A stretch of 64,000 bases of DNA from Corynebacterium sp. ACRPS (GTDB lineage: Bacteria; Actinomycetota; Actinomycetes; Mycobacteriales; Mycobacteriaceae). The stretch covers positions 62,001-126,000 of the forward strand of contig NZ_JAKRMY010000001.1 in assembly GCF_022346005.1 (NCBI RefSeq), in the 5' to 3' direction. Within the stretch, counting starts at the first letter, position 1. Each line of letters begins with the position of its first letter. The notes under the pieces were generated by a model. The model did not search any database. It was not told the origin of the DNA and was given only the letters and a program-made list of their open reading frames with translations. The translations under genes and the position numbers were made by a program. Of this stretch, positions 19,380-28,441 are shown piece after piece.

Positions 19380-20216
19380 ATGGGTAGAAAGCGAGCCGCG
19401 AACAGCTCAAGCATTACCGGCACCTACGAGATCTCCACCGGTACCGCCGAGGTTGTGCCGGATGAATTCCGCGACGGAGCCTATATCCTTAACGTCAATG
19501 GCGTTCCTAGCAGCCATATCGTGCTGGGCGAGCCGCAGGAACTCGACTTTGAATACATGCGTTGGATCGCAGCTGCGGTAGAGCAGCTTAATACGGTCTC
19601 GCCTAATAAGTTGCGTGTTACCCACCTCGGTGGGGCCGGCTGCTCACTCCCGCGCTACTTCGCCGACCTGTGGCCGGACAGCCGCCATACAGTAGTCGAG
19701 CTCGATGCCAAACTGGGCGAATTAGTCCGCGAGCTTTTCGATGTCCCCCGTTCCCCCACCGTCAAAATCCGCCCCGGCGATGCCCGAAAAGAGACCGAAG
19801 GTTTTCTGCCCGCTAGCCGCGATATCATTATCCGCGATGTATTCGCTGGGGATAAAACCCCGAAAAGCCTGACTACGGTGGAGTTTTTCCGCGCGGTGAA
19901 GTCATCTCTTTCAGCCGGCGGCCTCTACGTGGCCAACTGCGGCGATCACTCGGACCTCCAGCTGGCGAAGCAAGAATTAGCCGGGCTCTCTGAGGTCTTC
20001 GACCACCTCGCCGTCATCGCCGACCCACCCATGCTCAAAGGGCGCCGGTATGGAAATATCATCTTGCTGGCCTCAGATACAGAACTGCCAGCTGAGGGCT
20101 CGGTCCAAGCCGCTCAGCTGGCAAAGGCACTCTTAGGTGGGGCCGTTCCCGCACACTTTAAGGATGAAAACTGGACCCGTAAATTCTTTGCAGGAGCTAC
20201 TTCAGCACGCGATTGA
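19380..20216 (+). CDS. Spermidine synthase-like protein
   Basis: 278 residues with a Rossmann-type methyltransferase/aminopropyltransferase core: VTHLGGAGCSLPRYFADLWP (nucleotide loop), HTVVELDAKLGELVRELF with the acidic ribose-binding residue, then IRPGDAR and DIIIRDVFAGDKTP. It resembles the actinobacterial spermidine synthase-like proteins. Real polyamine synthesis is not certain, because corynebacterial members often lack a decarboxylase partner and none is seen nearby. ATG 19380 is supported by the -10 spacing; the frame extends to 19332. The 3' end overlaps the convergent lysozyme gene by 20 nt. Confidence 0.75.
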   Translation: MGRKRAANSSSITGTYEISTGTAEVVPDEFRDGAYILNVNGVPSSHIVLGEPQELDFEYMRWIAAAVEQLNTVSPNKLRVTHLGGAGCSLPRYFADLWPDSRHTVVELDAKLGELVRELFDVPRSPTVKIRPGDARKETEGFLPASRDIIIRDVFAGDKTPKSLTTVEFFRAVKSSLSAGGLYVANCGDHSDLQLAKQELAGLSEVFDHLAVIADPPMLKGRRYGNIILLASDTELPAEGSVQAAQLAKALLGGAVPAHFKDENWTRKFFAGATSARD

Positions 20217-21360
20217 GCAAGTCAGCTACTTGATCAGCATCGAAGTCCGGCACATCAGCACCCGCCTTCTTCGCCGCATCCTTAGCTTCTTCGACTTGAG
20301 AGCCGGAGACCTCGCCCTTGTCGACGCCATTGACATGGCCAGCGTTTTCTAGCAGCATCGCCAAGTCGCCCACGGTGAAGTCACCAACCGCCATCTTGCC
20401 AAGTTGCTTGAGAGGTAGAGCGTCCTCGTCTTCCAAGGTCTTCACAAAATCTGCCAGGCCCTCAGCAGCCTGGGCATCGAGCCCGGCGTCTTTGGCGGCA
20501 TCGGCAAACTGGGGCATTGCGATGAGACCAGCCGCAAGGGCGAAGATTGCACCAATCAGCGGCGTGCTATCGGAGCTCAGGTCCACACCATCGTCGAGGA
20601 CGAGGCTATCGAGCGCGCCGCCAATATCGATGTAATTGCCGCCGCTAAAAGACTCTAGCTGCTGCTTCGAGCCATTAAAGAGGTTCATGTCCACGTCGGT
20701 AGGAATACCAGCGACCTTGCCCGATCCGGATCGCTGCCAGAAGGACAGGTTCTGCCACCCACCCACTGGATCCGGGGCTTCATCCTGGTATGCCGCCAAC
20801 CACAGTGGCATATTGGAGAACTTCTGGGAGTTATTCATCTCGCCCATCCAGAAGTACTTGTAGGTATAAATCATTGGGGTGCGGTTGGTCAGGCGTTTGA
20901 GCTCGGAGGTAAATTCCTCGATCCAGCTCTCCAGCTGGGAGGCCGACTTGCCTTCGGAGACCTCGATATCAAGCACCGGCGGCAACGTCTGGTTCGGCGC
21001 CAACGCAATCTGCGTGGCAAAGTTTGCGGCCTGCGTCTTCGCATCGCCAGCTGGGCGCGCATAGTGGTATGCGCCGGTCTTCAGGCCGTGCACATTGGCG
21101 GCTTGAATATCCTTGACGTAGTGCGGGTTAATCCAGTCTCCACCCTCAGTTGCCTTAACAAAGGCGAAGGACTGGCCGTCAGATTTCACCTTATTCCAGT
21201 CAATAGGCATGCCACCTGGGTGCTGGTGGGCAGCAATATCGATACCTTTTGGTGCGCTGGTTCCCAATGCTGCCTGTGCGGCAGCGGTCCCGCTTACCGT
21301 GACTGCAACTGCAGCGATAACCGCGATGATGCTCTTGCGGAGTGCCCTCATAGTTGTCAT
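20197..21360 (-). CDS. Secreted GH25-family lysozyme-like protein
   Basis: 387 residues. A signal peptide covers residues 1-~30 (MTTMRALRKS, a hydrophobic core, ending AAAQAAL). Residues ~36-235 are a glycoside hydrolase family 25 muramidase domain: KGIDIAAHQ with the catalytic-region Asp, SFAFVKATEGGDWINP, GLKTGAYHYARP, LPPVLDIEV with the Asp-x-Glu pair, and MIYTYKYFW. It should cleave the glycan chain of peptidoglycan. The C-terminal ~150 residues are a low-complexity Ala/Asp-rich helical region with no recognised binding motif. TAGACT lies exactly 7 nt before ATG 21360, arguing for that start and a leaderless mRNA. Confidence 0.85.
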   Translation of the reverse strand: MTTMRALRKSIIAVIAAVAVTVSGTAAAQAALGTSAPKGIDIAAHQHPGGMPIDWNKVKSDGQSFAFVKATEGGDWINPHYVKDIQAANVHGLKTGAYHYARPAGDAKTQAANFATQIALAPNQTLPPVLDIEVSEGKSASQLESWIEEFTSELKRLTNRTPMIYTYKYFWMGEMNNSQKFSNMPLWLAAYQDEAPDPVGGWQNLSFWQRSGSGKVAGIPTDVDMNLFNGSKQQLESFSGGNYIDIGGALDSLVLDDGVDLSSDSTPLIGAIFALAAGLIAMPQFADAAKDAGLDAQAAEGLADFVKTLEDEDALPLKQLGKMAVGDFTVGDLAMLLENAGHVNGVDKGEVSGSQVEEAKDAAKKAGADVPDFDADQVADLLNRVLK

Positions 21361-21367
21361 GCGCGAG

Positions 21368-21373
21368 AGTCTA
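21368..21373 (-). promoter_or_regulatory. -10 element of a leaderless GH25 gene transcript
   Basis: TAGACT, 7 nt before ATG 21360. Confidence 0.5.
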
Positions 21374-21566
21374 ACAATCATTCACACTAACCACATTTGC
21401 AACACACGCACCTTGGAGACAAATTTTTCACTCGCGTAGACAATTTCGTTGAAAATGTACCATCTAGAACAGATATTCGCTTTTCGGCTTGCGGGGGTTG
21501 AGTGGGTGGCTTATGGTGAAGCTATGGAAATTAGAAACTTAGTGCGAAATTCGGGGGATAATCGCC

Positions 21567-22745
21567 GTGGAACCCTACTACCTCATCACTGACCCACACG
21601 ATGACATCGCGGTTAGTGCCACCTGCAATAGAAAGTCCGACTACCGACTCTGGAAGGAAATTAAACCAAGCCTAGAAGACGATTTCGATATCTCGTGCCA
21701 TATCTTAGCGGGTCGCACCGGCTTAAGCGAGCGGCGCACGAGGGATATCACCATGGCCCTGTACCGCTTAGAAGAGTTGCCGCGCACCCAACTGCTGCAG
21801 GAAACCCACTACTTCCTCGACTTCTCTCGGCTTATCACCATCGATGCGGTCTTGAGCAAACTTGGCGAGGTAGACAGCCGCATCCTTCAGCGCATAGACG
21901 CAGAATTAGAAAAGTACCTCACTCCCACAAAGCCGGGCCAAAGTTTTCCATCGAACGCTGCCCTGCGTCGAAAGCTCAATGGGCTCATCACGATGGAATC
22001 CCCGGACTCTACGGGAGACAAGGAGCCCGAGGAAGAGGACGCGCGAAATGAATCCTATTTCATCTACCCCACCGCGGGCGGACGAGCAGGGTTAAACGTA
22101 GAGTTCGACGAAGACGCGCTCATCCTCATTGACGAGGTTGTTCAGCGCACGGCGGAAGAACACGGAATCAGCAAGGCCGATGCCCTAGCCCAGCTGATCC
22201 TCGGAACCGTCGAAGATAAATCTCAGGTGCATCTATATATGTACCGCGCCAGCGATATAAAAGCGGCTCCCGGTTTTATCCAGTGCTATGGATGGGTACA
22301 CCCTGATACCGCAGACCGGCTAACCCCGACTACGACACGGGATATGGACCAGGCGGAAACAAGGGTAAGCCCGGCCTACTCCACGCCGCCGCTCATCGGT
22401 GCCTATGTGGAAGGTCGCGATGGTGTGTGCCGCTGGCCTGGATGCAACCGCCCGGCCTACAGGTGCCAGAAGGACCACCGGATCGATTTCTCAGAGGGAG
22501 GAAAAACAACGGCGGGAAATTTGGCCTCGTTGTGCCAGCACCATCACAATGTAAAAACGGATAAAAGCGCCTTTTACATCATGGATCCGCACAGCGGAGA
22601 CATTATCTGGCTCTTCCAAGACGGGCGGTGGGAATACGACGAACCGCAGGGGCCGCTAGCGGCGAAGAATAAGAACTGGGCGCTCACCGTTGCCCAGGCA
22701 ATCGCCGCGCGGCGCAATGCTGCCAAAGAAAGGGCTGATACCTAA
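21567..22745 (+). CDS. HNH endonuclease domain protein (DUF222/13E12-type)
   Basis: 392 residues, starting with GTG 21567 after a GGGGG ribosome-binding site. The N-terminal ~130 residues are helical and of the DUF222/13E12 repeat type. Residues ~285-335 form an HNH nuclease with zinc-binding cysteines and histidines: CRWPGCNRPAYRCQKDH, then DNL-like GNLASLCQHHHNVKT. Such genes are multicopy in corynebacteria and mycobacteria and are often linked to mobile DNA; the biological role is unsettled. It converges with the desulfurase gene, with the stop codons overlapping by 3 nt. Confidence 0.8.
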   Translation: MEPYYLITDPHDDIAVSATCNRKSDYRLWKEIKPSLEDDFDISCHILAGRTGLSERRTRDITMALYRLEELPRTQLLQETHYFLDFSRLITIDAVLSKLGEVDSRILQRIDAELEKYLTPTKPGQSFPSNAALRRKLNGLITMESPDSTGDKEPEEEDARNESYFIYPTAGGRAGLNVEFDEDALILIDEVVQRTAEEHGISKADALAQLILGTVEDKSQVHLYMYRASDIKAAPGFIQCYGWVHPDTADRLTPTTTRDMDQAETRVSPAYSTPPLIGAYVEGRDGVCRWPGCNRPAYRCQKDHRIDFSEGGKTTAGNLASLCQHHHNVKTDKSAFYIMDPHSGDIIWLFQDGRWEYDEPQGPLAAKNKNWALTVAQAIAARRNAAKERADT

Positions 22746-23857
22746 ACCGTGCGGGCCCGAGCAACAACATCTGGCAAGTGCGCGAGCATGTAATCCACAT
22801 CGTCTTCGGAGGTAAGGCGCCCCAAGGTAAACCGGAGGGATCCAATTCCTTCATCCTCGCTGACACCCATTGCAGAAAGCACGTGGGACATGCGGTTGAC
22901 GCCTGCGCTGCAGGCACTGCCAGTCGATGCCTCAATCTGCAGCGAATCCAGCAGCATGATGAGGCTGTCGCCATCAGTGCCGGGGAAAGAAACGTGTAGG
23001 TGCGACGGCAAGCATGGCTCGGTGGAATTCACCACGACGTTGTCAATGGAAGAAAGGATCCGATCCCGCAGCTTGTTCCGGAGTCCAGCGATGCGCTCGC
23101 CCTCGGCAGCGCTTTCGGCAATCGACTCTTCCAAGGCAGCGGCGAGCGCCGAGGCGCTGGCGACGTCCACGGTGCCTGGGCGTAGTCCACGCTCTTGGCC
23201 GCCGCCATAGGAAATCGGCTGCGGCGCTGGGGTGCGCTTGGCTAATAGCACGCCGATGCCGCGCGGGCCGCCAAACTTGTGGGCGCTGGCGGCGAGCGTT
23301 GTGATGCCCAACTCCGCGAAATTGATGGGCAGCTTGCCCGCTACCTGCACAGCATCCACGTGCATGGGAATACCGGATTGTTGCGCGAGGGAGGCAAGCT
23401 CCTCGATTGGCTGAATCGCCCCGGTTTCGTTATTGGCCCACATGCAGGTGGCAAGATCGGCAGGCTCCGCGAAGGCGCCCCCATCGCTAATATGCCCGCT
23501 GCGGTCCACGGGGAGTAGGTCCACGGTGGCGCCGGCTTGGGCAAGCTTGCCAACGGTATCGCGCACGGCTGGGTGCTCAATATCCGTCGAGATGATGCGG
23601 TTGGTGTTTCCCGCCGCATAAAGGCCCTGGATAGCGATGTTATCCGCCTCGGTGCCAGAGGAGGTAAAGACGACCTCGATGGGTTCGCACCCAAGGAGGG
23701 AGGCGACTTTCTCGCGGGCATCGTCAAGCACGGAGCGTGCCCTGCGGCCAGAGGCGTACTGGGCGCTGGAGTTAAGCGAGCCGGAGGCGGCAACCCATGC
23801 GTCGATGGCGGATTGGCGCATCGGCTGGGTTGCTGCGTAGTCGAAATAGTGCGGCAT
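22742..23857 (-). CDS. Cysteine desulfurase family protein
   Basis: 371 residues, a PLP enzyme of the NifS/IscS class that moves sulfur from cysteine to an enzyme cysteine. Visible: YFDYAATQPM at the N-terminus, FTSSGTEADNIAI, the PLP-binding lysine in SAHKFGGPRGIGVL (~residue 198), RPGTVDV, and the catalytic cysteine loop ASTGSACSAGV. It is coupled to etfA (1-nt TAATG overlap) in the order etfB-etfA-desulfurase. It is a plausible sulfur donor for MnmA and Fe-S assembly. Confidence 0.9.
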   Translation of the reverse strand: MPHYFDYAATQPMRQSAIDAWVAASGSLNSSAQYASGRRARSVLDDAREKVASLLGCEPIEVVFTSSGTEADNIAIQGLYAAGNTNRIISTDIEHPAVRDTVGKLAQAGATVDLLPVDRSGHISDGGAFAEPADLATCMWANNETGAIQPIEELASLAQQSGIPMHVDAVQVAGKLPINFAELGITTLAASAHKFGGPRGIGVLLAKRTPAPQPISYGGGQERGLRPGTVDVASASALAAALEESIAESAAEGERIAGLRNKLRDRILSSIDNVVVNSTEPCLPSHLHVSFPGTDGDSLIMLLDSLQIEASTGSACSAGVNRMSHVLSAMGVSEDEGIGSLRFTLGRLTSEDDVDYMLAHLPDVVARARTV

Positions 23858-24798
23858 TACTGGCGTGCCTTCAATTCCTCGGTCAGGGCTGGGGCAATTT
23901 CGTGCAGGTCGCCGACAACGCCGAGATCTGCGATCTGGAAGAACGGCTCATCCTGGTCCTGGTTGACCACCACGATGGTGCCGGAGGTCTGCATGCCCGA
24001 GGTGTGCTGAATGGCACCGGAAATGCCCAGGCCAATGTAGAGATCTGGCGACACGGTCACGCCAGTCTGGCCCACCTGGTGGGTGGCATCGTAGAAGCCT
24101 TCATCGACGGCGTCGCGGGTGGCACCGACGGCGCCACCGAGGGCATCGGCAAGCGGCTCGACGATCTCGGCGAAGTTATCGCCCACGCCGCGGCCGCCGG
24201 AGACCACGACCTTGGCTGCGGTGAGCTCGGGACGAGCGGACTTCTCAGCGGGAGTAAAGGAATTAACCTTGACATCCTTCTCGGTTGTCGCAGGCAGCGG
24301 CATGGAGGCTGGCTGGGCTTCCACCTGCTGAGGATCCGCCGCAACCGAGCCAGGCTGCAGGGTATAGATCGGGCAGCTGCCGGAAGCCTGCGAGGTGGTC
24401 TCGTAGGTGCCACCGAAAATGGTCATGGTTGCAGAGCCATCCGCCTTGATGGAATCCACATTCGCGAGCGCGCCGGAAGCCAGGCGAGCGGACAGGCGGC
24501 CCGCAATCTCGTTATTCGTCGGGCTGGCGGCCAGGACGATTGGCGCCGGATTGGCTGCGCCCAGGGCGTGCAAGGCATCTACCTCAGGGGTCACCAGGCG
24601 CTGGTCATAATCCTCCGCCGTTGCCTGCACCACCTGGGCGGCGCCGAGGGCGGCTAGCTCGGCATCGAAGGCATCTGCCTGCTTGCCGACGACCACCGCA
24701 GACACCGTCCCCAATTCGCGTGCGGCGGTAATGAGCTCACCGGTAACGGGGAGAATGCTGTCTGCATCGTGTTCAACAAGTACGTAAACGTGAGACAT
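23857..24798 (-). CDS. etfA: Electron transfer flavoprotein alpha subunit
   Basis: 313 residues. With EtfB it forms an FAD-carrying heterodimer that takes electrons from acyl-CoA and related dehydrogenases. The C-terminal FAD domain shows [43 protein letters not shown] and GAIQHTSGM, the classical ETF-alpha signature, followed by [22 protein letters not shown]. It lies 8 nt downstream of etfB and overlaps the desulfurase start. Confidence 0.95.
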   Translation of the reverse strand: MSHVYVLVEHDADSILPVTGELITAARELGTVSAVVVGKQADAFDAELAALGAAQVVQATAEDYDQRLVTPEVDALHALGAANPAPIVLAASPTNNEIAGRLSARLASGALANVDSIKADGSATMTIFGGTYETTSQASGSCPIYTLQPGSVAADPQQVEAQPASMPLPATTEKDVKVNSFTPAEKSARPELTAAKVVVSGGRGVGDNFAEIVEPLADALGGAVGATRDAVDEGFYDATHQVGQTGVTVSPDLYIGLGISGAIQHTSGMQTSGTIVVVNQDQDEPFFQIADLGVVGDLHEIAPALTEELKARQ

Positions 24799-24806
24799 TT
24801 CTACTC

Positions 24807-25589
24807 CTAAATCAAGTTCTTTGCGGCTAGGAAGTCAGCAATCTTCTTCGCAGCACCCTGCGGCTGCGGCTCAGAGATAACCTCGCCGGCCGTTCGCGGC
24901 GGGCGCTTGGAGGATTCGGTAACGGTCGTGGTGGGCGCAATGGCATCAATGCCCAGGTCCGCCACGCTCAGAGTGGTGATCTCCGCCTTCTTTGCAGCCA
25001 TGAGCCCCTTGAAGTTGGGGAAGCGCGGCTTATCCGCCTTATCGGTGACGGAAATAATCGCAGGAAGGGCGGCCTCGAGCACCCAGGTTCCGCGGGCGTC
25101 CTCGCGGCTACCTTTTACCGCGCCGCCCGAAAGTTCCACCTGTTGCAGCTCGGTCAAGGCGGGCAGCTGGCGGTATTCAGCGAGCAGTCCCGCGAGCGTT
25201 CCGGTCGAGGCATCGGAAGCCTCATTGCCCAAGGTGATCAATTGGACATCCTCTAGCGTGTTAATCGCTGCGTTCAGGGTCCACGCGGTAGACAGTGCAT
25301 CGGCGCCGGCTAGGGCGTCATCGGAAACGAGGACCGCGTCATCTGCACCCATCGCAAGCGCCTTGCGGAGGGCCTCATCTGCTTGTGCGGGGCCCATCGT
25401 TAAAGCCACAACACGGTAGTTTTCATCCGGATTTTCATCGCGCAGGCGCAACGCCTGTTCCACGGAGTATTCATTAATCTCATCAATGATGTTGTCCACG
25501 GAGGTGCGATCCAGGGTATGGTCATCCTCCAAAGATTTGGTGGACCACGTATCCGGTACATGCTTGACCAGAGCCACAATCGTTGGCAT
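24807..25589 (-). CDS. etfB: Electron transfer flavoprotein beta subunit
   Basis: 260 residues from ATG 25589 (GTG 25598 is also possible; related proteins begin near [11 protein letters not shown]). It binds AMP and partners EtfA. The signature elements [52 protein letters not shown] and the recognition-loop region [13 protein letters not shown] are visible. It is the first gene of etfB-etfA-desulfurase. Confidence 0.94.
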   Translation of the reverse strand: MPTIVALVKHVPDTWSTKSLEDDHTLDRTSVDNIIDEINEYSVEQALRLRDENPDENYRVVALTMGPAQADEALRKALAMGADDAVLVSDDALAGADALSTAWTLNAAINTLEDVQLITLGNEASDASTGTLAGLLAEYRQLPALTELQQVELSGGAVKGSREDARGTWVLEAALPAIISVTDKADKPRFPNFKGLMAAKKAEITTLSVADLGIDAIAPTTTVTESSKRPPRTAGEVISEPQPQGAAKKIADFLAAKNLI

Positions 25590-25615
25590 TGGGGGCACTC
25601 ACCTTTCCGATAGAT

Positions 25616-26749
25616 TTATATTGCGTAATTATCTTCGGACGATAATACTCGGGGTTGGCAAAGCAACGCGATACCCTGTGAGCCAATTCGCGTAATGATG
25701 ACCGCGAAAGACCGCGATCCTTTCAGCTTCATCTGTTTCCTTAGCTGGTCAGGGTCAACATCGACGCCGCGCACAAGGATTTCTAGGATTCCTGCATCAT
25801 AGGCCTTTAGTACAGATTTTAGGCGCTTTAGGGGGACCTTTTCTATGAATGGAAATCCCGACGTCCCCTGCGGAATGCGCTCGCCCGTCAGGTACGCAAT
25901 TCGCGGATCGATCTGCCACAACCCCTCGCGCGCCGCATAGTGCTGCACGAGTCCAGCACGCACCACTGCCCCATCTGGATCAATGAGGTAGGTGCCGATT
26001 GCGCCAGCGTCTGGCAGGTTCTGCTCTTCATCCGTGAGGACGTCAACTGACTCCCCCTGAATCATCACTGCCTGCTTGCCCGTTCCGAGGCCTGGTGTGT
26101 AGAGGCACGCTTCCTTAACTGCCCCATTGACGCTGCTGACGGTGACCAATCCGTCCCAGTCACTAAAATCAAGGCCGGGTGCGCACTTAATGGCCACGTG
26201 TGCGTCCCTGTGCGCGGCGATCAGGTCCGGTAGCGGTGGCAGCAAATCCTCCGGGCGAGAAATCCGCCGCCCCGCCTTCCTACGGGCGGGATCGGCGATA
26301 ATGACGTCCGCGGTAGAGGTGGTGGTGAGTGCATCTGCTTGAAAGAACGCGTTAGAAGCCAAATTATGCCGGGCCATGGCAAGGCGGGAGGCATCGATAT
26401 CGGAACCGAAGTAGTCAAGGCTCGATCCATAGCCTTCGGTACCGATGGAACACGTGACATCGTGGACGGTGCGCATTCCCTGGTGCTGCAGGAATTCTGA
26501 GCGATAGCGCGCAACCGACAGCGGGGTGGCTTGCTGCGCGGAATCGGCATCCATAAGCCAGGTCTCGGGCAGCTTTCCGCCCCGCCGGGCTGTGAGTAGC
26601 TCCATGGCGCAGCGCGCATAATCGCCGTAGGCTGCTTTCAGCTTTTCTAGATCCTTCAGCTGCGAAGCCTTGCTCAGATCCAAGTCCAAGCTAGCCAGTT
26701 CGGCGTTGTGCTCGCTTAAGAAACGGACTTCATCGAGGTTAAAACTCAT
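25616..26749 (-). CDS. Class I SAM methyltransferase with THUMP-like domain
   Basis: 377 residues. The central part has a SAM-binding core: VHDVTCSIGTEG (glycine loop), YFGSDIDASRLAMARHN (acidic ribose contact) and ADVIIADPARRKAGRR, a DPAR variant of the (D/N)PP(Y/F) motif. The C-terminal ~90 residues match the THUMP-like domain, suggesting an RNA substrate. The exact target is unknown. It overlaps the upstream Nudix gene by 4 nt (ATGA), so it is part of the ABC-ATPase / Nudix / methyltransferase operon. Confidence 0.8.
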   Translation of the reverse strand: MSFNLDEVRFLSEHNAELASLDLDLSKASQLKDLEKLKAAYGDYARCAMELLTARRGGKLPETWLMDADSAQQATPLSVARYRSEFLQHQGMRTVHDVTCSIGTEGYGSSLDYFGSDIDASRLAMARHNLASNAFFQADALTTTSTADVIIADPARRKAGRRISRPEDLLPPLPDLIAAHRDAHVAIKCAPGLDFSDWDGLVTVSSVNGAVKEACLYTPGLGTGKQAVMIQGESVDVLTDEEQNLPDAGAIGTYLIDPDGAVVRAGLVQHYAAREGLWQIDPRIAYLTGERIPQGTSGFPFIEKVPLKRLKSVLKAYDAGILEILVRGVDVDPDQLRKQMKLKGSRSFAVIITRIGSQGIALLCQPRVLSSEDNYAI

Positions 26750-27573
26750 ATGCGCTCTGTAGGGGTGGTGGCGAAATATTCCGCATACTGCGGGTCATCG
26801 CGGGGATCGCCGATGACGGGGCGAAGGTCGGACGAGGAGGCATCATCAAGCACCTCTTGGACGGTGGAGTACTTGCATAACCGTTGCATTTGCGCCCATG
26901 TAGGAACTACGAGGCGGACGAGTCCGGCCCGCCAGCCCTCTAGGATGAGCTGCGGCGAAAACCATCCGGCATCATCTGCTTCGTGAGTGTCCCCGTCCGG
27001 CTCCTGCCCGCTCGGAAGCAGGCCAACGAAGAAAAATGTATCGAACCAATGGTTTTTGCTTTGCCCTACCCACCGGGCCCATGGGAGGAGCATATCGGCA
27101 TCGACGCGCATCCCGTTATTACTAAGGAACTCGGTAAAGGAGATGGTGTGGCTTTCTAGGAGCCTGCGCTCGCGGTGATACCGGCGCGCATTAGAAATCG
27201 TGCCGTCATCCCGGATCGCAAACAAGGTACCGGATTCCTCGAAGAGCTCGCGGGCCGCGGCGAAGACGAGGGCGTGGGCTTTGTACTTGGTCACGCCCAT
27301 CCGCCGAGCCATAGCCACAACGGACTTTCCAGCCCACAAATCACCGGAATCCCACGAACGCGGTGGGAAATCGCGCGGGTCTACCCCACCGCCAGGGAAT
27401 ACGGCATGGCCCGGGTAGTTACGCATGGTGCTCACGCGTTCTTGGACCCAGACCTCGAGCCCGTCGTGGCCATCGCGAAGCAAGAGCACGGTCGCCGCCA
27501 TGCGCCCACCGTTAAACCCGGTGGTATCGCTGGCGTCGATCGCATCGAGCCGGTCATGAATCTGGTTGTTCAT
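26746..27573 (-). CDS. NUDIX hydrolase with interrupted Nudix box
   Basis: 275 residues. Starting GRMAATVLLLRDG, it has VFPGGGVDPRDFPP and then, after an insert of about 35 residues, AARELFEESGTLF, the catalytic REUxEExGU half. Such an insertion within the Nudix box, together with the overall length, is like NUDT19/NUDT7-type (CoA-active) members rather than MutT. The substrate is not proven. It is coupled on both sides: a 1-nt overlap with the ABC ATPase gene and 4 nt with the methyltransferase. Confidence 0.83.
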   Translation of the reverse strand: MNNQIHDRLDAIDASDTTGFNGGRMAATVLLLRDGHDGLEVWVQERVSTMRNYPGHAVFPGGGVDPRDFPPRSWDSGDLWAGKSVVAMARRMGVTKYKAHALVFAAARELFEESGTLFAIRDDGTISNARRYHRERRLLESHTISFTEFLSNNGMRVDADMLLPWARWVGQSKNHWFDTFFFVGLLPSGQEPDGDTHEADDAGWFSPQLILEGWRAGLVRLVVPTWAQMQRLCKYSTVQEVLDDASSSDLRPVIGDPRDDPQYAEYFATTPTERI

Positions 27574-28391
27574 TAAGATATCCGGCGGGCAAAGTATCGC
27601 TGCCCAATACGATCTACCTGAATGGGTTGGTGGAAGGCCTGGGATAGGTTCTCCGAGGTCAGCACGGAGTTAATGAGACCTTTTGCTACCACTTTTCCTT
27701 CATCCAGAAGCATCGCGTGGGTAAAGCCGTACGGGATTTCTTCCACGTGGTGGGTAATCATGACGATGGCCGGGGCATCCGGATCCATCGCGAGATCGCC
27801 CAAGTATCCCACGAGATCTTCGCGCCCGCCAAGGTCCATGCCAGCAGAAGGCTCATCCAAGATGAGCAGCTCCGGGTTGGACATCAAGGCGCGGGCGAGG
27901 ATGACGCGCTTCTTCTCACCTTCCGAAAGCGTCGTCCACGTACGGTCCTTTAAGTGGCTAGCGCCAACCTGGGCCAAGATGTCATCGGCGCGGGAAAAGT
28001 CCATGTCTTGGTATTCTTCGCGCCACCGGCCCAAGACCGCGTAACCGGCAGAAATGACGAGGTCATAGACCCGCTCATCCGCGGGAATGCGCGATTGCAC
28101 GGCGGCGGAGGACAGACCAATCAGCGCGCGCAGGTCACGCATATCGGTCTTGCCAATTTGCTCGCCCATCAAAAAGGCCGTGCCCTTGGAGGGAAATTCC
28201 TCCGCGGCCGCCATGCGCACCAAGGAGGTCTTTCCGGCGCCATTCGGCCCGATGATGACCCAGCGTTCATCGAGCTCGACCTGCCAGTCCACGGGCCCTA
28301 CCAAGTGCTTGCCACCGCGGCGAAGCTCCACGCCACGGAAGTCGATGAGCCAGTCTTGATCAGTTGGGGTTACGTCGTTCACGCCTTCCAT
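27573..28391 (-). CDS. ABC transporter ATP-binding protein without linked permease
   Basis: 272 residues, a single ABC cassette: Walker A IIGPNGAGKTSL (~residue 50), Q-loop region ALIGLSSAAVQSR, signature TLSEGEKKRVILARALM, Walker B LLILDEPSAGMDLGG, and switch His in MITHHVEEI. No permease or binding protein is encoded nearby; it sits with Nudix and methyltransferase genes, so the partner is unknown. It resembles the lone ATPases of the YlmA/ModF type. ATG 28391 is preferred to 28412 because TAGATC lies 7 nt upstream, although the last base deviates from the -10 consensus. Confidence 0.83.
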   Translation of the reverse strand: MEGVNDVTPTDQDWLIDFRGVELRRGGKHLVGPVDWQVELDERWVIIGPNGAGKTSLVRMAAAEEFPSKGTAFLMGEQIGKTDMRDLRALIGLSSAAVQSRIPADERVYDLVISAGYAVLGRWREEYQDMDFSRADDILAQVGASHLKDRTWTTLSEGEKKRVILARALMSNPELLILDEPSAGMDLGGREDLVGYLGDLAMDPDAPAIVMITHHVEEIPYGFTHAMLLDEGKVVAKGLINSVLTSENLSQAFHQPIQVDRIGQRYFARRIS

Positions 28392-28441
28392 TGTGACTGA
28401 TCTATTCACCACCCGCAGTAATTGACACAGCTCCGCCGACT

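Noticed and set aside
21524-21592. 22-codon open frame just before the HNH gene
   Set aside because: Out of frame with it, without family or conservation evidence; could be a leader peptide but nothing supports this.
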